64,000 nt of DNA from Chloranthus sessilifolius (GCA_021018995.1 CM037585.1:122354831-122418830), one strand, 5' to 3'; positions 1 to 13,420 are shown, numbered from the stretch's first letter. The notes: generated by a model not told the origin, from the sequence alone. Numbers and translations: made by a program.

Positions 1-127
1 TTATTCATGAATGATGCTGAAAAGGCCTAAAGCAAAACTTAAACTTTCAACTTAAGTAGTCCCCGAGCAATATAGCATCGAGCCCCGATGAGATACCCTT
101 CATCGTCATCTATATAGACACTTTTAA

Positions 128-1150
128 CGTATTCCCTGGGAATACCATATAGTACCCAAGCCCCTTTCCCCTGGGGATTGGTGGCGGGGTTTCACTTGTC
201 TCAAATCAACACCCCTGGGGTGTACTTACTATGTGCCGATAAGCCTCCGCACTGGCTTACGGTTTCACCGCCGTATCGGTCACGGATATCCTGTCGTGTC
301 AGTCGTGGATATCCCGCCACGTCGGTGGGGTACCCTATCAAATCTCAAATAACAAAAATATCGGTGCCTTACATATAGTTATTCACCGTGTAAATGTGCT
401 ATCTTATATCAGTTAGGCCCTATCAATCATGATTCAATCTTGGATACATCCCTGGGATGTATCCATTTACTTGCATCACACCTGATGCTCTTATCTCTTT
501 ACTTCTTCATCCCCTGGGGATGGCTCATTATACTTACTCTTATGGGTGTTACTCACATACACTTTTCACAATTCTTAAGCAATAAATATTTGAATTTGAA
601 TTCTATATCACTACATACATGCTCTTATAAAATAAAGTACATGTTCAAGGTGTTCCCTACCTCAAGTCTTTGTTTGCTCAACGCATCAAGGTCACACGTG
701 GCTCCTTGTGCATTGGTTCACACGTACCACCTATGGTACCACATAACAGGTGAAACACATCACTAAGGATGCAATAAAGAAGGTCCAAGACCCTCCAAGA
801 ATCTTAAAGTCAAACTCAAAAGTTAACATAATTTATCTCGATTTAACTCCAAAATCGATTAATCGAATCTGATTCGATTAATCGATTTCCAAAATCGATT
901 AATCGAAAGTCAATATCGATTAATCGATTCTCAAATCGATTAATCGAGATTTTCATTCGATTAATCGAATCCTAATTCGATTAATCGAAATTCTCTGTTC
1001 AGCCAAGTCGATTCTCAATTCGAGTAATCGAGTTCCTAAAATCGATTAATCGATCCCAAATCGATTAATCGAAAATTGAAATCGATTAATCGAAATCCCA
1101 TTTTGATTAGTCGATTTTCCCAAATCTTTTCCTCCAGCCCCCCTGGGGTC
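128..1150. repeat. scattered CCC(C)TGGGG dyads
   Basis: Short perfect palindromes built on CCCTGGG recur: ATTCCCTGGGAAT near 131, TCCCCTGGGGA near 168, ACACCCCTGGGGTGT near 210, a dyad of the type ACATCCCTGGGATGT near 447, ATCCCCTGGGGAT near 508 and CCCCCTGGGG near 1139. They lie in the presumed U3 part of the LTR. Function is unknown; repeated protein-binding sites are one possibility. Confidence 0.6.
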
Positions 1151-1318
1151 CACTGGAGGTTCCCAGTCGATTAATCGATACCCAAATCGATTAATCGAAA
1201 TCCAAAGTCGATTAATCGAACTCCAATTCGATTAATCGAAATCGGGGTCCACTGACTTTTCAACTTCTTGGCCAATTTTGATTAATCGAAACCCAATTTC
1301 GATTAATCAAAATTGTCA
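841..1318. repeat. cluster of the 12-bp palindrome TCGATTAATCGA
   Basis: About 20 perfect or one-mismatch copies of TCGATTAATCGA are separated by variable 7-9 nt AT-rich spacers, giving a rough 19-22 bp rhythm. A short gap around 1130-1160 holds a CCCCTGGGG dyad. The conserved part is the palindrome and not the spacer, which suggests the palindrome is what is selected or amplified. It is not a CRISPR: this is a plant LTR and the spacers are degenerate. Confidence 0.85.
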
Positions 1319-2106
1319 GATTCAGCCCCCTCTTGGCTGTTCTTCTCACTCTTTTTCCACACTTTTTCCTCTATTTTTCTAAACCATTTTCCTATGATTT
1401 AAACCATTTTCAACTACAATCTAACCTCTACAATCTATGCATTTTATTCACAAAAATTTACCTTGAATCAATCTCAAATTGATTTCAAATCAAGTGGTTG
1501 GAAGGCTAGGGTTCCAGCTTTGCTTGAACGGATTCCTTGCGCAGAATCGGCCTCTTTAATACTTGAATCCCCCTTCCAATAACCCACAATGACTCCTTGC
1601 TTTATCACCCTCTTTTCTCCTCTCTCTCTCTTCTTTACTTTTCTCTCAACAACCAAACCATTGATTTTAGGGTTATTAAACCCTTTTATCTCCCCCCTAG
1701 CTTGTGTGTTGAGCACATGCACCTCAATAGGTGTATGTGACTTTAAATTTTCAACACACACCACACAGACACTCAACCCATCACATCTCATCCGTTCATC
1801 ACACCCCATACTAACTATTGGACTTCTATTTGGTCAAACCTATGACCGATCGGGCACGGATCCCGAGGTCATAGTTTAGCGTGATTTTTCGGGCTATTAC
1901 ATAACGTCATGAGTCAAAGTTTGACTTATGCTATAACCTGTGACTGACTTGAGATCAGTTCACTAACCACTCCTTATGATTGATTTGGTTGGTTGGATCA
2001 TTGTTCAAAATATTAGCTTCCTTATGATTGGTTGCTTTCTTATTTTTATGCTTCATTTACATGGTGTGGCATTCATCACTTAGTAGTACGTTATGGCATA
2101 TGTAGG

Positions 2107-3662
2107 TAATCAGTCACATAATTTATCATTTATCACCCTTAACTTAGTGATGTCAGGGTTTAGTTTGCTACTAATAACTTACTGATGTGTATATATTAGG
2201 GATAAACAGTAAAATAGAGCCTAAGTGTTAATATTCATCAAAGTGGACTCAAATTACAGTAAGAATGACGATTGAGCTTATAAGACGATTCGCCATTACA
2301 AGCAAGATGAAAAATCGTACTTAACGATTTTGCGCTACTACTGAAGTGAGAAGAAAGAAATGAGAAATCGTAATTTTACGATTCTTTAAAAAAACGATTC
2401 TTCAGAAGCGACAAAAGAGTAAAAGACGACAAGAGAAGAAAAAACGATCGTTTGTAATAGAAAATCATCCAAAGACCAAGTTTAGTATGAAAGCCCTGAG
2501 AATAGAAAATCGTGATTTACAATTTTCCAAAGAAGCTATAATAGAAGAAGAAATTGTGATTGACGATTTCTCATAATGGAAGCTTTCTACCACTACTGAT
2601 CACGTGAGAATTATCACCACCATGAACAAAATTAGAAGATATCTAGAAGTCTGGTGAATCACAAATCTGAGAAGATTGATGAAGATACACTGTGAAAATC
2701 TTTGATGTCGTTACTAAAGAATAATCCATAAGCATACCTACCGTCTAAAGCAAGGAAGAATAAAATTATGAATTAGAGTTATATTAGGAATCTTTTATTT
2801 TAGTAGTTTCTTTTATTAGAATTAGAAGTCATTGTAAACCGACTCCTTATGATCTATAAATAAGAGAGCTCTGTGTAGGAATAAGCATCGAAGAATTTCA
2901 GCATCAATTGATGCTTGAAGTCGAATTTTCTTCTGATCAAAGTAGTGTAAAATAGTTAGAATATATTAGATATCAAAGGTTTCTCAAGAGCAATTGACGA
3001 CTGCAATTGAGTGCTGAAGATTAGTATAGATATCCTAGTTTCTCAGAAGCAATTGACGACTGCGGCTGAGGGGTGAAAGATATATTTATTTGCTTTCTAG
3101 TTTAGATTTTATTTGCTTTATTTAAAACTTTGTAAACATCTCCAAGTTTTAATTTGAATCGACAACTCAGGTTAGAATTTGCATATTAGTATAACGATTT
3201 TTACTTTTCTATCTTCAGTTTTCTAAGGTTTGATTGACGCCCAGATTTTAGGAAGTTGTTGATTAGATTAAATCTGTATTGATAGGATCATAGATTTAAT
3301 TGATGACCAATACTAAGAAACTAGAGATATAGTATAATGATACTGTTTAAATTTATAAATATCCGATAGCTGAAGATTGGGATTGACGACCTCAATCAGA
3401 AGGAGGGTTTAGATTTATTTTATGCACTTTAGATTAAAAAATCATTCTTTTATTCATATTTCTCTAGTATATTAGATCTTAAAGATAAATAAAAGTTTTT
3501 AAGATAAAGATTTAAGTAGAAGATATAAATAAGAAGTAATTAGATAAATAAACTTTCTTGTGGGAATGATCCTATGCTAGTACTATAATTTCCATTGTGT
3601 GCTTGCAATAGGTTAAGACTTGAATTCAATATAATCATAATATACATAATAAGCAACGATCA
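2107..3662 (+). repeat. 5' LTR of Athila-like element 1
   Basis: It is 1556 bp and pairs with 8227-9750. It contains repeated AATCGT/ACGATT half-sites and short dyads at about 2285-2575, and two related segments containing CAATTGACGACTGC at about 2990 and 3050. Confidence 0.9.
2855..2862 (+). promoter_or_regulatory. LTR TATA box
   Basis: TATAAATA followed by AGAGAGCTC is in the expected place for the U3/R junction of a plant LTR. The same block occurs, reversed, in both LTRs of Athila-like element 2 (about 44500-44520 and 50985-51000). In the 3' LTR of element 1 this stretch is partly deleted (near 8950). Confidence 0.6.
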
Positions 3663-3668
3663 AGTTTT

Positions 3669-3687
3669 TGGTGCTGCTGCAGGGGAA
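3669..3687 (+). other. primer-binding site of Athila-like element 1
   Basis: TGGTGCTGCTGCAGGGGAA lies six bases after the LTR end. It is a decayed version of the TGGCGCCG(T/A)TG(C/T)CGGGGA site typical of Athila elements. The sister element 2 keeps a better copy at 50195-50214 on the minus strand. Confidence 0.75.
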
Positions 3688-3985
3688 GCGGAGTTTATCT
3701 TTATTTCTATTTTTATTTAATATTTCTATCCTTTTAGAAACCAATATTTATCTTTCTCTTTTATATTTCTTTGTATTTTTAATTTTCTTTGATCACTTCT
3801 TAAATCTCTCACAGGTTTATTCGGAGCAGTAAATTAAAAGTTTTCAACTTCTGCCGGCCATGAAATTTCAAAACTCATATTTGTTTCTCTCCATGCTTTC
3901 TAGAATAAAAATCATATAAAACCTAAACTAAAACTAGACATATTGCATTCTAGCCAACCTGCCTCAATTCTAAATCAATATAAAT

Positions 3986-5097
3986 ATGGCAGAAGTAAAC
4001 CAAAGTAAAGCTAAAATAATGAGAGAATACTATGCATTGACACCTCTTACACTACCCTTGTTTCCGGTTATGAGGCTTTCGAAATCACGCCAAATATGCT
4101 TCAAATACTTCCTAATTTTCGTGGGCTGATTGAGGAAACCCCCCAATGGCATTTAAATAATTTTATAGAAATGTGTAACATTATTCGAATCAAAGAACTG
4201 ACAAGAGTATCCGTTCGTTTAAGGTTGTTCTCATATTCTCTTAGAGACAAGGCAAAGCAGTAGTTTCATTCTTTACCCCGAGATTCGATTGCTGATTGGG
4301 AGGGATTGAAACGTGAATTCCTTATGAAGTACTTTCCAATGTGCAAAATGAATATAATTCTACATCTTATTTTAACGTTCCATCAATTTCTAGATGAACC
4401 TCTTCAAGAGAGTTGGAGTCGCCTCGAGGATCTTCTCAATATGTGCCCTCATCATGGGGTCGCGAAATGGCAAATAGTACTCACTTTCTATGAAGGATTA
4501 AATGACCAAACTAAGCATATGATTGATGTTGCCTGTGGTGGTAGGTTTCGTAATTTAACAACAATGGATGTTTAGGAACTCTTTGAGACCCTCAACAAGG
4601 AAACAGTGAAACACCATGCACCGGGTGAGATTGATTCGGAGACTTCTAGGAATATACCCCCTACGCAAAGAGGATTATATAAATTAAAGTCAATGACGAA
4701 AGGTCTTCCGAAGTTGAAGCTTTGGAATGAAAAAATTCAATCTCTGGTGGGTATAAAATCGCACCCAACATCTGGACAAGGTGAAGCTTGTGGTCCTAAC
4801 CATAGCCCAACTCAAGTAGCTCCAAAGTGTCCTACTGCTATTTTTTACCCCACAGAGGCCCAATACCACACTGCTAATGAGGATGCCTTACTGCAAATAG
4901 CGGACAGTTGGGTGCAACATAGCCACATCCAGACAAAGTTACTCAATCACTTGCGACAATCTATCATAAGGTTGGAAGCTCAAATTGAGCAGCGAACCCT
5001 TATGGGGGGAGAGAGTAACATATCACCTTCACATGCAACTGGTACGTCTAGAGGATGTATATCTATGGGAGGCACATCAACTCCCTCTGTTTTTAAT
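3986..5097 (+). pseudogene. Athila-type gag, degenerate
   Basis: A start at 3986 (MAEVNQSKAKIM) leads into a frame broken by a frameshift near 4070 and by stops at 4261 and 4573. After the frameshift the translation reads like the Athila capsid: FRGLIEETPQWHLNNFIEMC, then VRLRLFSYSLRDKAK, then FLMKYFPMCKMN, then LLNMCPHHG and TFYEGLNDQTK. These are the conserved blocks of the plant retrotransposon gag domain, which forms the virus-like particle core. The tail (about 4850-5097) is a low-similarity region with a short helical segment. The stop at 4261 replaces the Trp or Gln expected after DKAK. It is not functional as it stands. Confidence 0.85.
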
Positions 5098-5099
5098 TA

Positions 5100-8000
5100 A
5101 TTTCCTCTAGAACCCATCGAGCTATCGACTCACCCGTAGCAAAACAGCTGTAACATATATCTATATATATATATATATATAATATTAGAAAAAGAGTATT
5201 CTACGATCTACAGTATGAAAAAATCCAATCAATCGTAAAAGTCTCTTTTAGGGCATAATCACCTAAAGCGTATGGATTTACGATTTTTGGTGATACGTAG
5301 AGTCAAATCGTAGTGAGAACAATTTGAAGCGTAAAAAAGTCTCACTTTTGTTTTGTAGAATTGCAAACGATAATTCTAGGGAACAGGCGATTCCAATGAT
5401 CGATCTTTTCGGTTACATTGGAATTTGAACCCATTAAATTTATAAGGGAAACAAACAAAGTTCACATTCAAGACTACCACTTCCCAACTACCCTAACCTA
5501 GAAACTTACATGTTGACATTTATTTTGAAGTGATCGTTCAAAACAGAGCTTATTCGCTATAAATCCATACCCATCCATAAACCAACTCATCTCTTTCGTC
5601 TCCCATCTTTCATACCTAAAATCCCATGATGGAAGAGCATAATTAAAACGATTTCAGTAAAAAACTTGATAAAATTCTTGAAATACATAGAGTTGAGCTC
5701 CTGGCTCCAGAAAAGAAAGTAGAAGATCTAAAGCGCCAGCGACCTAGTCGAGATGTTGAATCGTCCACTGAAACTACCCTTAACCGTAAACCTAACCCAA
5801 ATCTGAAACTACATACCACGAACTCATCTTCCCCCACTTCCTAAACTTTACACCATCACAACCCACCCCGAATGCAAACTCTCATATGATGATGGTGGGT
5901 TGAGCCGTCTCTCACCACCCCTCTCCATTGCTTATCTTCTCCCTTCACTTGCGCTACATTCCCTTCACATCGTCTTCGCAAGGGAGCAGTATAGGTAAAA
6001 AATGAATCAGTGAGGTGGTCGATTCCCACTCTAAAGAAGAGGAGGGGAGGCGACCCTGCAAAGGTGTGAATATGCCTTTGGTGGGAAGGAATATAAAATT
6101 TTGATTAAAAGTAGTTAGAAGCCGGAGGACCGATCTTCATTGAAGATTTCTCTTGGACGTTGCTGCCAGTGTCTTAGTTTAATGTGTGTCTAGATTTTTC
6201 CTAGGAATTTCTTTTGATGTAATTAGTTTTCTTTCCATATTTCTGTAATTAGTTCATATATATGAACAGTTTTTCTTTCTTTTGTTATTTTTGACTAATT
6301 TACTAACAATGGTACTAACATTTAACATTTTCTTTATTACTCCATAGAATCGGTAGTATTTTTCTCCTAAGTTTGGGGGAAGATTTTTTATTCTTTTTGC
6401 AGATTATAAGTCCGATAACTAACCTAGTAGTCAAATAAGGTAATATTCTTTCCTGTGTGTCTCCTGTTTTGCATAATGAGGATATTGTCCTAATTCAGTT
6501 TGGGGGGGATACATATCAATTTTAAAAAATATAATATATTAGTATAGTTTTTTTCTTTAGAGTTTTTTTTAAGTTAATCATTATATGAGAATTATGAAAA
6601 AAATTATGAAAATCCAAAATTCTTAGCAGCCCATCATAGTAGTAGTTCTAAAAATCAAAATAAAAATAGTTGCAATTCAAAGTAAAGCATCTTTAGAACA
6701 CTATATCAGGAGAATGTTTGAAACTATACGATTGATCTGAATTGCAAATATTTTAAATTATAGTTTCAAAATCATATAGCTAGTGAGCTATAGAGCTTAT
6801 TTCCTCTTTTATTCTGAGAAAGAGAGACTGCTTTTATTCATGCTAAATTTTCCTTGAACTTCTCTATTATTTGAAATCTCATAATGCCAAACTTAAAATT
6901 AAGATATTATGTGAATATGATGATTTATTTGTTTAGAACTATCTATTAATTATATCAAAGCAATAAGACATCCACATTAGTAAATTGTGAAAATGATCAA
7001 AGGCCATCTTTTGTTAAACCAGAGCCAAAAAGTCAAAAATCTCATAATATTTTACCTTTGAACCCATATTAGAAGCCTAAAAGCTAAATTTCTTTGTACC
7101 GAAATTTTATAAACCTTTCACCATATATACTGTCCAAAGCTTTCTATCCTTAACCCTTATAATTTCTGAAAGTTTAGAATGTTAAAGGAGAGAAGAGGGA
7201 GTGAAAGGAGTATGCACGTAACAGATAAAGGATCTGCTGAAAATTATACAAATAAATATTAAAAAAAAGAAATGCAGTCGTATAAAAATGTGGGAAAAGA
7301 AAAGAAGAAGAAAATCGTAAAAAGACGATTCTATGAAAAAGAGAAGCAAAAAGCTTCCAACTAGAAAAATAATGGGATTTATACTAGAAAAGAAATGGGA
7401 AGAAGTTATCCAAAATAGGGATACTTATTGAAGTTGAAAAATATAGAAGAAAAAAAAAAAAGAGCTAAATTCTCAGAAATAATTTTGAATCTTCTTTACC
7501 TTTTTTCTTTGAAATCTTCTAACCCAAAGCCCCGTTACAAGCCGAAAGAAAGACCTTTGTGATTTACGATTTGCAGGAATATGAGTCTAATAGAAATATA
7601 TAAAATAGATACTATGAATAAATGGAGAAGTTATATGAACAGAACTGATTATTCTTTCCATGAAATTTATCTCCTTAGCTAATTGTCCGATAAAATTTGC
7701 ATATATCTATAATATTGTGAGAACCCGAAAAATTTTAATTATTTTTTAGAGTATGCCAATAAGTGAGAGTTTGGATGAAAATATTTTTTAAGAATTGCAG
7801 TTTAGAAAAATCTATGATGAATAAACTTTTCACTGATATGCACACACTCCATGCTATACTGAATTGAAATTATTGAGTTCTAATAGAGGATAATTACAAT
7901 GATGGAAAGCTAAGGATGAAAGATTTGAAATTTTTTAGAAAATAATGAACATATAATGAATGACTGAGTAATTAGTATATAGAACTCTATATTTTGAATT

Positions 8001-8226
8001 TTTAGTTTTGAAAAATCCAAAAATATTGGAAGTTTGTAGGTGACTTCACTGAAAACCTTCAGGAGACTACAACTCCTCCACTAGGGATCACCTAGGGGTT
8101 TAAAGGCTTGTTGCATTTGCTAAATGCAATCGTGCTCCCTACGAAAGTGGCATTTAAATTTTTAATTTTAGGATAGCTTAATTTTCCTTGTTTGCTAAGG
8201 ACTAGCAAAACTTAAGTTTGAGGGTG
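5100..8226 (+). other. non-coding interior of Athila-like element 1
   Basis: No pol domain is visible. It contains a (TA)n run at about 5158-5185, ACGATT-type repeats at 5200-5400 resembling those of the LTR, and a short broken frame at about 5626-5843 (reads KKLDKILEIHRVELL and further charged residues) of unknown origin. Purine tracts with TTTGGGGG at about 6371 and 6500 resemble polypurine tracts. The end TTTGAGGGTG at 8217-8226 directly precedes the 3' LTR and is the likely functional polypurine tract. Confidence 0.6.
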
Positions 8227-9750
8227 TGATCAGTCACATAATTTACCATTTTATCACCCTTAACTTAGTGATGCTAGGCTTTAGTTTGCTACTAATAACT
8301 TATTGATTGCAGATATCAGAGATAAACAGTAAAAGAAAGCCTAAGTATTAATATTCATCAAAATGAACTCAAATAGCAGTAAGAATGACGATTGAGCGTA
8401 TAAGACGATTCGCTATTACAAGAAAGATGAAAAATCGTACTTAATGATTTTGCGCTACTGTTGAAGTGAGAAGAAAGAAAGAAATGAGAAATCGTAATTT
8501 TATGATTCTTTAAAAGGATGATTCTTCAGAAGGGGCAAAAGAGTAAAAGATGACAAGAGAAGAAAAAGCGATCGTTTGTAATAGAAAATCGTCCAAAGAC
8601 CAAGTTTTGTATGAAAGTCCTGAGAATAGAAAATTGTGATTTACGATTTTCCAAAGAAGCTATAATAGAAGAAGAAATTGTGATTGACGATTTCCCAGAA
8701 TGAAAGCTTTCTACCACTGCTGATCATGTGAGAACCATCACTGCCATGAACAGAATTAGAAGATCTTTAAAAGTCTGGTGAATCATAGATCTGAGAAGAT
8801 TGATGAAAATACACTGCGAAGATCTTTGCTGCCGTTACTAAAGAACAATCCAGAAGCATATCTACCGTCTAAAGTAAGGAAGAATAAAATTATGAATTAG
8901 AGTTATATTAGGAATCTTTTATTTTAGTAGTTTCTTTTATTAGAATTAGAAGTCTTTATAAACTGATTCTTTTATTAGAATTTCAGCATTAATTGACGCC
9001 TGAGGTTGAATTTTCTTTCAATCAAAGTAGTGTAAAATAGTTAGAGTAGATTAGATATCAGAGGTTTCTCAAGAGCAATTGACGACTACAATTGGATGCT
9101 GAAGATTAGTGTAGATATCCTAATTTCTCAGAAGCAATTGACGACTGCGGCTGAGGGGTGAAAGATATATTTATTTGCTTTCTAGTTTAGATTTTATTTT
9201 CTTTATTTATAGCTTTGTAAATATCTTCAAGTTTTAATTTGAATTGACGAATCAGGTTAGAATTTGCATATTAGTGTAACGATTTTTACTTTTCCATCTT
9301 CACTTTTCTAAGGTTTGTTTGACACCTAGATTTTAGAAAATTATTGATTATATTAAATCTATATTGATAGGATCTTAGACTTGATTGATGACCAATGCTA
9401 AGAAACTAAACATATAGTGTAATGGTACTGTTTAAATTCATAAATATCCGATAGTTGAAGATTGAGATTGACGACCTTAATCAAAAGAAGGAGGATTTAG
9501 ATTTATTTTATGCACTTTAGATTAAAAAATCATTCTTTTATTCATATTTCTCCTGTATATTAGATCTTAAAGATAAATAGAGGTTTTGAAGATAAGGATT
9601 TAAGTAGAAGATATAAATAAGAAGTTATTAGATAAATAAATTTTCTCGTGAGAACGATCCTATGCTAGTACTATAATTTTCATTGTGCGCTTGTAATAGG
9701 TTAAGACTTGAATTCAATATAATAATAATATACATAATAAATAACGATCA
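8227..9750 (+). repeat. 3' LTR of Athila-like element 1
   Basis: It is 1524 bp, starts TGATCAG and ends ATAACGATCA. A deletion around 8960 relative to the 5' LTR removes the TATA region. Confidence 0.9.
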
Positions 9751-11053
9751 GTAGGTTAAGAAAAAAAAAAGAATAAGATACGACACACGACTTATAAGCC
9801 TTTGTAGGATTTCTTTCACGGTCACGTGAAACTTGAAATGTAGGCGTCCATATACGGATGCAAACCTCTATGGTAGTATGAGATGCCACACGAAGTACAT
9901 CCAGGTTACTACGAAATGCATCCCTTGGAAAGCATGGTTTGTGAATCCTATCACACCGTAACTCATTCTAATTAACTTTAAGAAAAGATGAAATATGAAT
10001 ATGTTAAGTCACGAGATGTTAAGAAAGTGGGCACTTAAGCCCACGCAAATATGAAATTGGGGTGGGGACCTAAGCCCATAACCGAATAATATTATAATAT
10101 GTTAAGACACGCTATGAAGGCCAACTAAATATGAATTAAGTTTTTACATGTGTCATATCTTACGAGCTACCATAAGGGTACAACGTTTGCAGCTAAGACG
10201 AGTCTTAAGGACAATATGATATGACAGTGTCTCGACATAAGGGGACACTGATTTTTATACACGCAACTTTATCGGGCTGGATGATAGTTTATATTATGAT
10301 ATAGATGTTAGGTGGTTATCTATATGTGGACCTCACGTGGTAGGCTCGAGCAGCGATCCTGGCACAGATTGCTTAAACAAGATAAGTAAGATACGAAGTA
10401 CGTTGTGTAGGCGTATGGAGTAATAATAAAACTTTCGATATGCGACATAAGTTAAGTTAAAAAGATAAGTAAGAAAAGTGAGCATTAGAAGCATCATATG
10501 CACTGATATCTATTACGTTTTTTTAGCTTATTTGATATGAAATATTTATAAGGTCTTTCATGATGTTATTTATATGAAATTGTAAAGGATTTACTTCCAC
10601 TCATGAAGTTGCACCCACGATCACCTGGGTAGATTGTGGTGGATCGATTGTGCAAGCAACTGAGTTTACGTGACTGAGTAAACTCACCTCCTCCCAAAAA
10701 CTAACAGTTGCAGGTGAAGATTTTGACTGCACTGCCCAGTGGACTTGATGCATTGGTAGATGATACAGTTTATGAGGGTGACGACATGGATGACCAGCTT
10801 GACATTGTCAGGTATATTTTAATTGTTTAGGAAGACTTTCTAGTGGTTGATTGTACTTTTATTTTTGGTCATTTAGTGTTGTGGACTTTAAATTCAATGT
10901 ATAAGAAATTTGATTCACGATTTTTGAAAGCTCTGTTTTATATAAAATTTAGTAAGATATGTATGTCCGCTTATCGTCTTAACAAACGTGCGGTGTCATA
11001 ACACGAAATTCTAAGCCCTTAAAATTGACTAAAATTTTGGGTCGTGACAGAGA

Positions 11054-11070
11054 TGGTGTCAGAGTTTAGG
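11054..11070 (+). other. initiator-Met-type primer-binding site of element A
   Basis: TGGTGTCAGAGTTTAGG, five bases after the LTR end GTGACA, is close to the canonical TGGTATCAGAGC site complementary to initiator-Met tRNA used by many plant gypsy and copia elements. Confidence 0.7.
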
Positions 11071-12429
11071 CTTTACGTCCGCGAGAACTGTGTGGCTCAT
11101 GTAAGTACACTATATTGGTTGAAGTGACAATGATTCCAATAGACCCTAAACTGTAAATCTTTAGAGGACCGAAGGATTTTAAGAATGTGTGACGATCAAT
11201 GTCGTAAGATTTAAAGGTTCAATTGAGGATCTAAAGATCTATTTGTTTAAAACTTATATGAGTTAGGAGCATATGAGAAAAATTAGAAAATGATCTTTGA
11301 ATGATGGGAAGCAATTAGAAGAAACATTTTAAAGTGTGGGGGACTAATTAGAAAGATCAATCTTGAATGATTGGATGATTTATAACTCATTATTGTTTAA
11401 GATGTCGATTATAAGATTAGCTTATTAGAAGTAATTTTAGATTGAAAAATAAATTGTTATCAGTAATTTTAGATAATAATGAAATAGTCTCTAGTCAACA
11501 AGATATAACAAAGAGGCTATCTTTCAATGAAGTTTTAGGAGTTATCAATTCTGAGAAATAAAGATAAATTTTGAATAAATTATTTAAAGGGCTCTGAGAA
11601 GAATAATGTTTGAAAAGTTAAAGATTATGAGAGTTGAAGAGCATCCTACTGGCAGGAGATTTAAGAATTTCTTTTAAAATATTTTTGAGGTTCAAAAGGG
11701 TACAAGAAGAGATAATTATTGAGGATTCGATGTTAAGAATTTAACTAAACAGGTGATTTTAATAATCAAATAATTTTAATATGTCAGTCGAAAATTTATT
11801 ACTAAGGATTTGGACCAAGTGTGACACATGAAATATCGAATGTTTAAGGTTAATTAGAATGACAATTAATTTGAGACTTAAAAGATCGAATCTCAATATT
11901 AATCATGAAGGGTTGATGAATCATGAATAATAAAGTAATGAAAACCCGTGAAAAGGAAGAAATTATTTTTGATTCCTACGTGCTCCCTTTATTGAACTCA
12001 TAAAGCACGATTTATACATTGAGTAACATCTGAGGGTAGTTAAGACCATACTGACCAAGTTTTGACTTGACAACCATTCATTGGGTGCGACTTAGTTTAA
12101 TTCGAGAAATTAGAGAAAGATTCGAGGAAAAGTTTGAAGAATTGAAAAATCAAACTAATATTAAATGAAAGTTTGGTAGACCAAGTATTCGAAAGAATTC
12201 GTAATAAAGAATGTGATTATTTTATAGATTGACGAATTTAAGTCGACTTCTATTATAAGGAGAGAACTATGTCTTGGTGCAAAAAAATGGAGGTATACTT
12301 CTAATTAATAAATTATTGGCTGATGATTGAATTTCAAAAGCTCACTCAAAAAAAAAAGGGATTGCCTAAACTTGATGAGTTCTCACGTACCTAATTTTCG
12401 GGGACGAAAATTTTATGAGGAAGAGAGAA
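11071..12429 (+). other. collapsed internal region of element A
   Basis: Only about 1.4 kb separates the primer site from the 3' LTR, where a full chromovirus would have 5-7 kb. I could not recognise gag or pol blocks. Near 12395-12429, TTTTCGGGGACGAAAATTTT and the purine run GAGGAAGAGAGAA mark the end of the internal region and the polypurine tract. Confidence 0.6.
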
Positions 12430-12799
12430 TGTCATGATCAAGATTTTTAAAATTTGATTATATGGTCTTAGATGAAGAGGAGCACCGAATTTCTTATCGG
12501 TGCTCCACACCCTGTCACTATTCATACAGAAAGAAAGAATTTGAATTAGATTCGGGCACCAAGCTGGCACCCGAATTTTAGATTTGCATGCCACTTTTGG
12601 CAACTAAATTCTAGAGAGAGAAATAACCCTTTTTGGAATTTTCCCCTGGTTAGGCAACTAAGCCCAATCTAATCCCATCAATTAAGGGATTTATTCTGCA
12701 TTAGTGGCACGGCCACCCTTGATTTCAAATCTTTAGAGTCCTAATATTGGACTCTTTCCCTATGAACAAGTCAACTTTCCCAATTAAAAGACCCACCCC

Positions 12800-13384
12800 T
12801 ATATCTCTCGGACGTTCACAACCTCTCTGTTCATCTCTCGAGTTTCATTCTCATCGCAAACCATTCTTTCTCTCTCTAAGATCTCTCGTAGATCTATCTC
12901 TCTGTCATCTACATCCGCTCTCTCGCTCTCTTCTCTTTGCAAGCTGAGCAACCATCAATGGATTCATATCCACCACTACCAGCAACAGCCAGTAACCAAG
13001 CCTAGCCCCACAAACTCTCTCTCTCTCTCTCCTTTCTCTCACATTGTGACCCAAATCTCTCTCGCCCCAATTAGCCTAGCCGCGTCCTTCCTCTCTCTCT
13101 CTCTCTCTTAGTTAACCTAATAGCCCAAACCCCAACTAATACCCTCTTTCTCTCTCTTGTCGGTAATCCAAGCAACCCATCCTTCTCTCTCTCTCTCTAT
13201 ATATATATATAAATATATATCTCTCTCTCCCCGTTAACCCACTAACCCAAGCAGCAGTGCAAACCTCTCTCTTTTGTCGCTCTCTCTTCAACTCTCTCCC
13301 TCTCTCTCTATATATATAAATATATATTCCCCCGTCTCCTTTGTTGGAGCCCTCCTATTAGCAGCCAACTGTCTTTCTCTTCTC

Positions 13385-13420
<36 letters not shown>

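Larger units (their letters stand above)
1..1901 (+). mobile_element. 3' part of an LTR of a Tekay/Del-like gypsy element (left edge cut)
   Basis: The stretch ends in TTTTTCGGGCTATTACA, which matches the LTR 3' ends seen elsewhere here (GGGTCGTGACA at 11049, GGGTCGCGACA at 16846, GGGTCGTAACA at 43311). Homology between the two LTRs of element A begins exactly at the next base (TAACGTCATGAG at 1902 and at 15318). The simplest reading is that an LTR, solo or belonging to a full element, inserted into the 5' LTR of element A, with TAACG (1902-1906) as the right target duplication. The left half lies outside the window. No open frame in it looks real. A pyrimidine-rich stretch lies around 1580-1700. 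The family assignment rests on the LTR terminus only. Confidence 0.55.
2107..9750 (+). mobile_element. Athila-like Ty3/gypsy element 1, non-autonomous (no pol)
   Basis: The LTRs are 2107-3662 and 8227-9750, highly similar along their length. A perfect 5-bp target duplication GTAGG flanks the element (2102-2106, 9751-9755). The 3' LTR begins TGATCAG and the 5' LTR TAATCAG; both end in CA. The primer site after the 5' LTR is a mutated form of the Athila/Tat-type TGGCGCCG...GGGGA site. The 4.6-kb interior holds a degenerate Athila-type gag and no protease, reverse transcriptase or integrase, so it must have depended on another element to move. Several TTTGGGGG purine tracts of the Athila type occur at about 6371 and 6500. 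It is inserted in the LTR of element A. Confidence 0.9.
1902..11049 (+). repeat. 5' LTR of element A (3' portion), split by an Athila-like insertion
   Basis: The LTR segments are 1902-2106 and 9756-11049, aligning to 15318-16846. The interruption carries a perfect GTAGG duplication (2102-2106 and 9751-9755). The LTR ends GGGTCGTGACA. Confidence 0.75.

Noticed and set aside
1474..1879. Overlapping frames on both strands of about 100 residues
   Set aside because: They lie in LTR sequence, overlap on opposite strands and have no recognisable domain.
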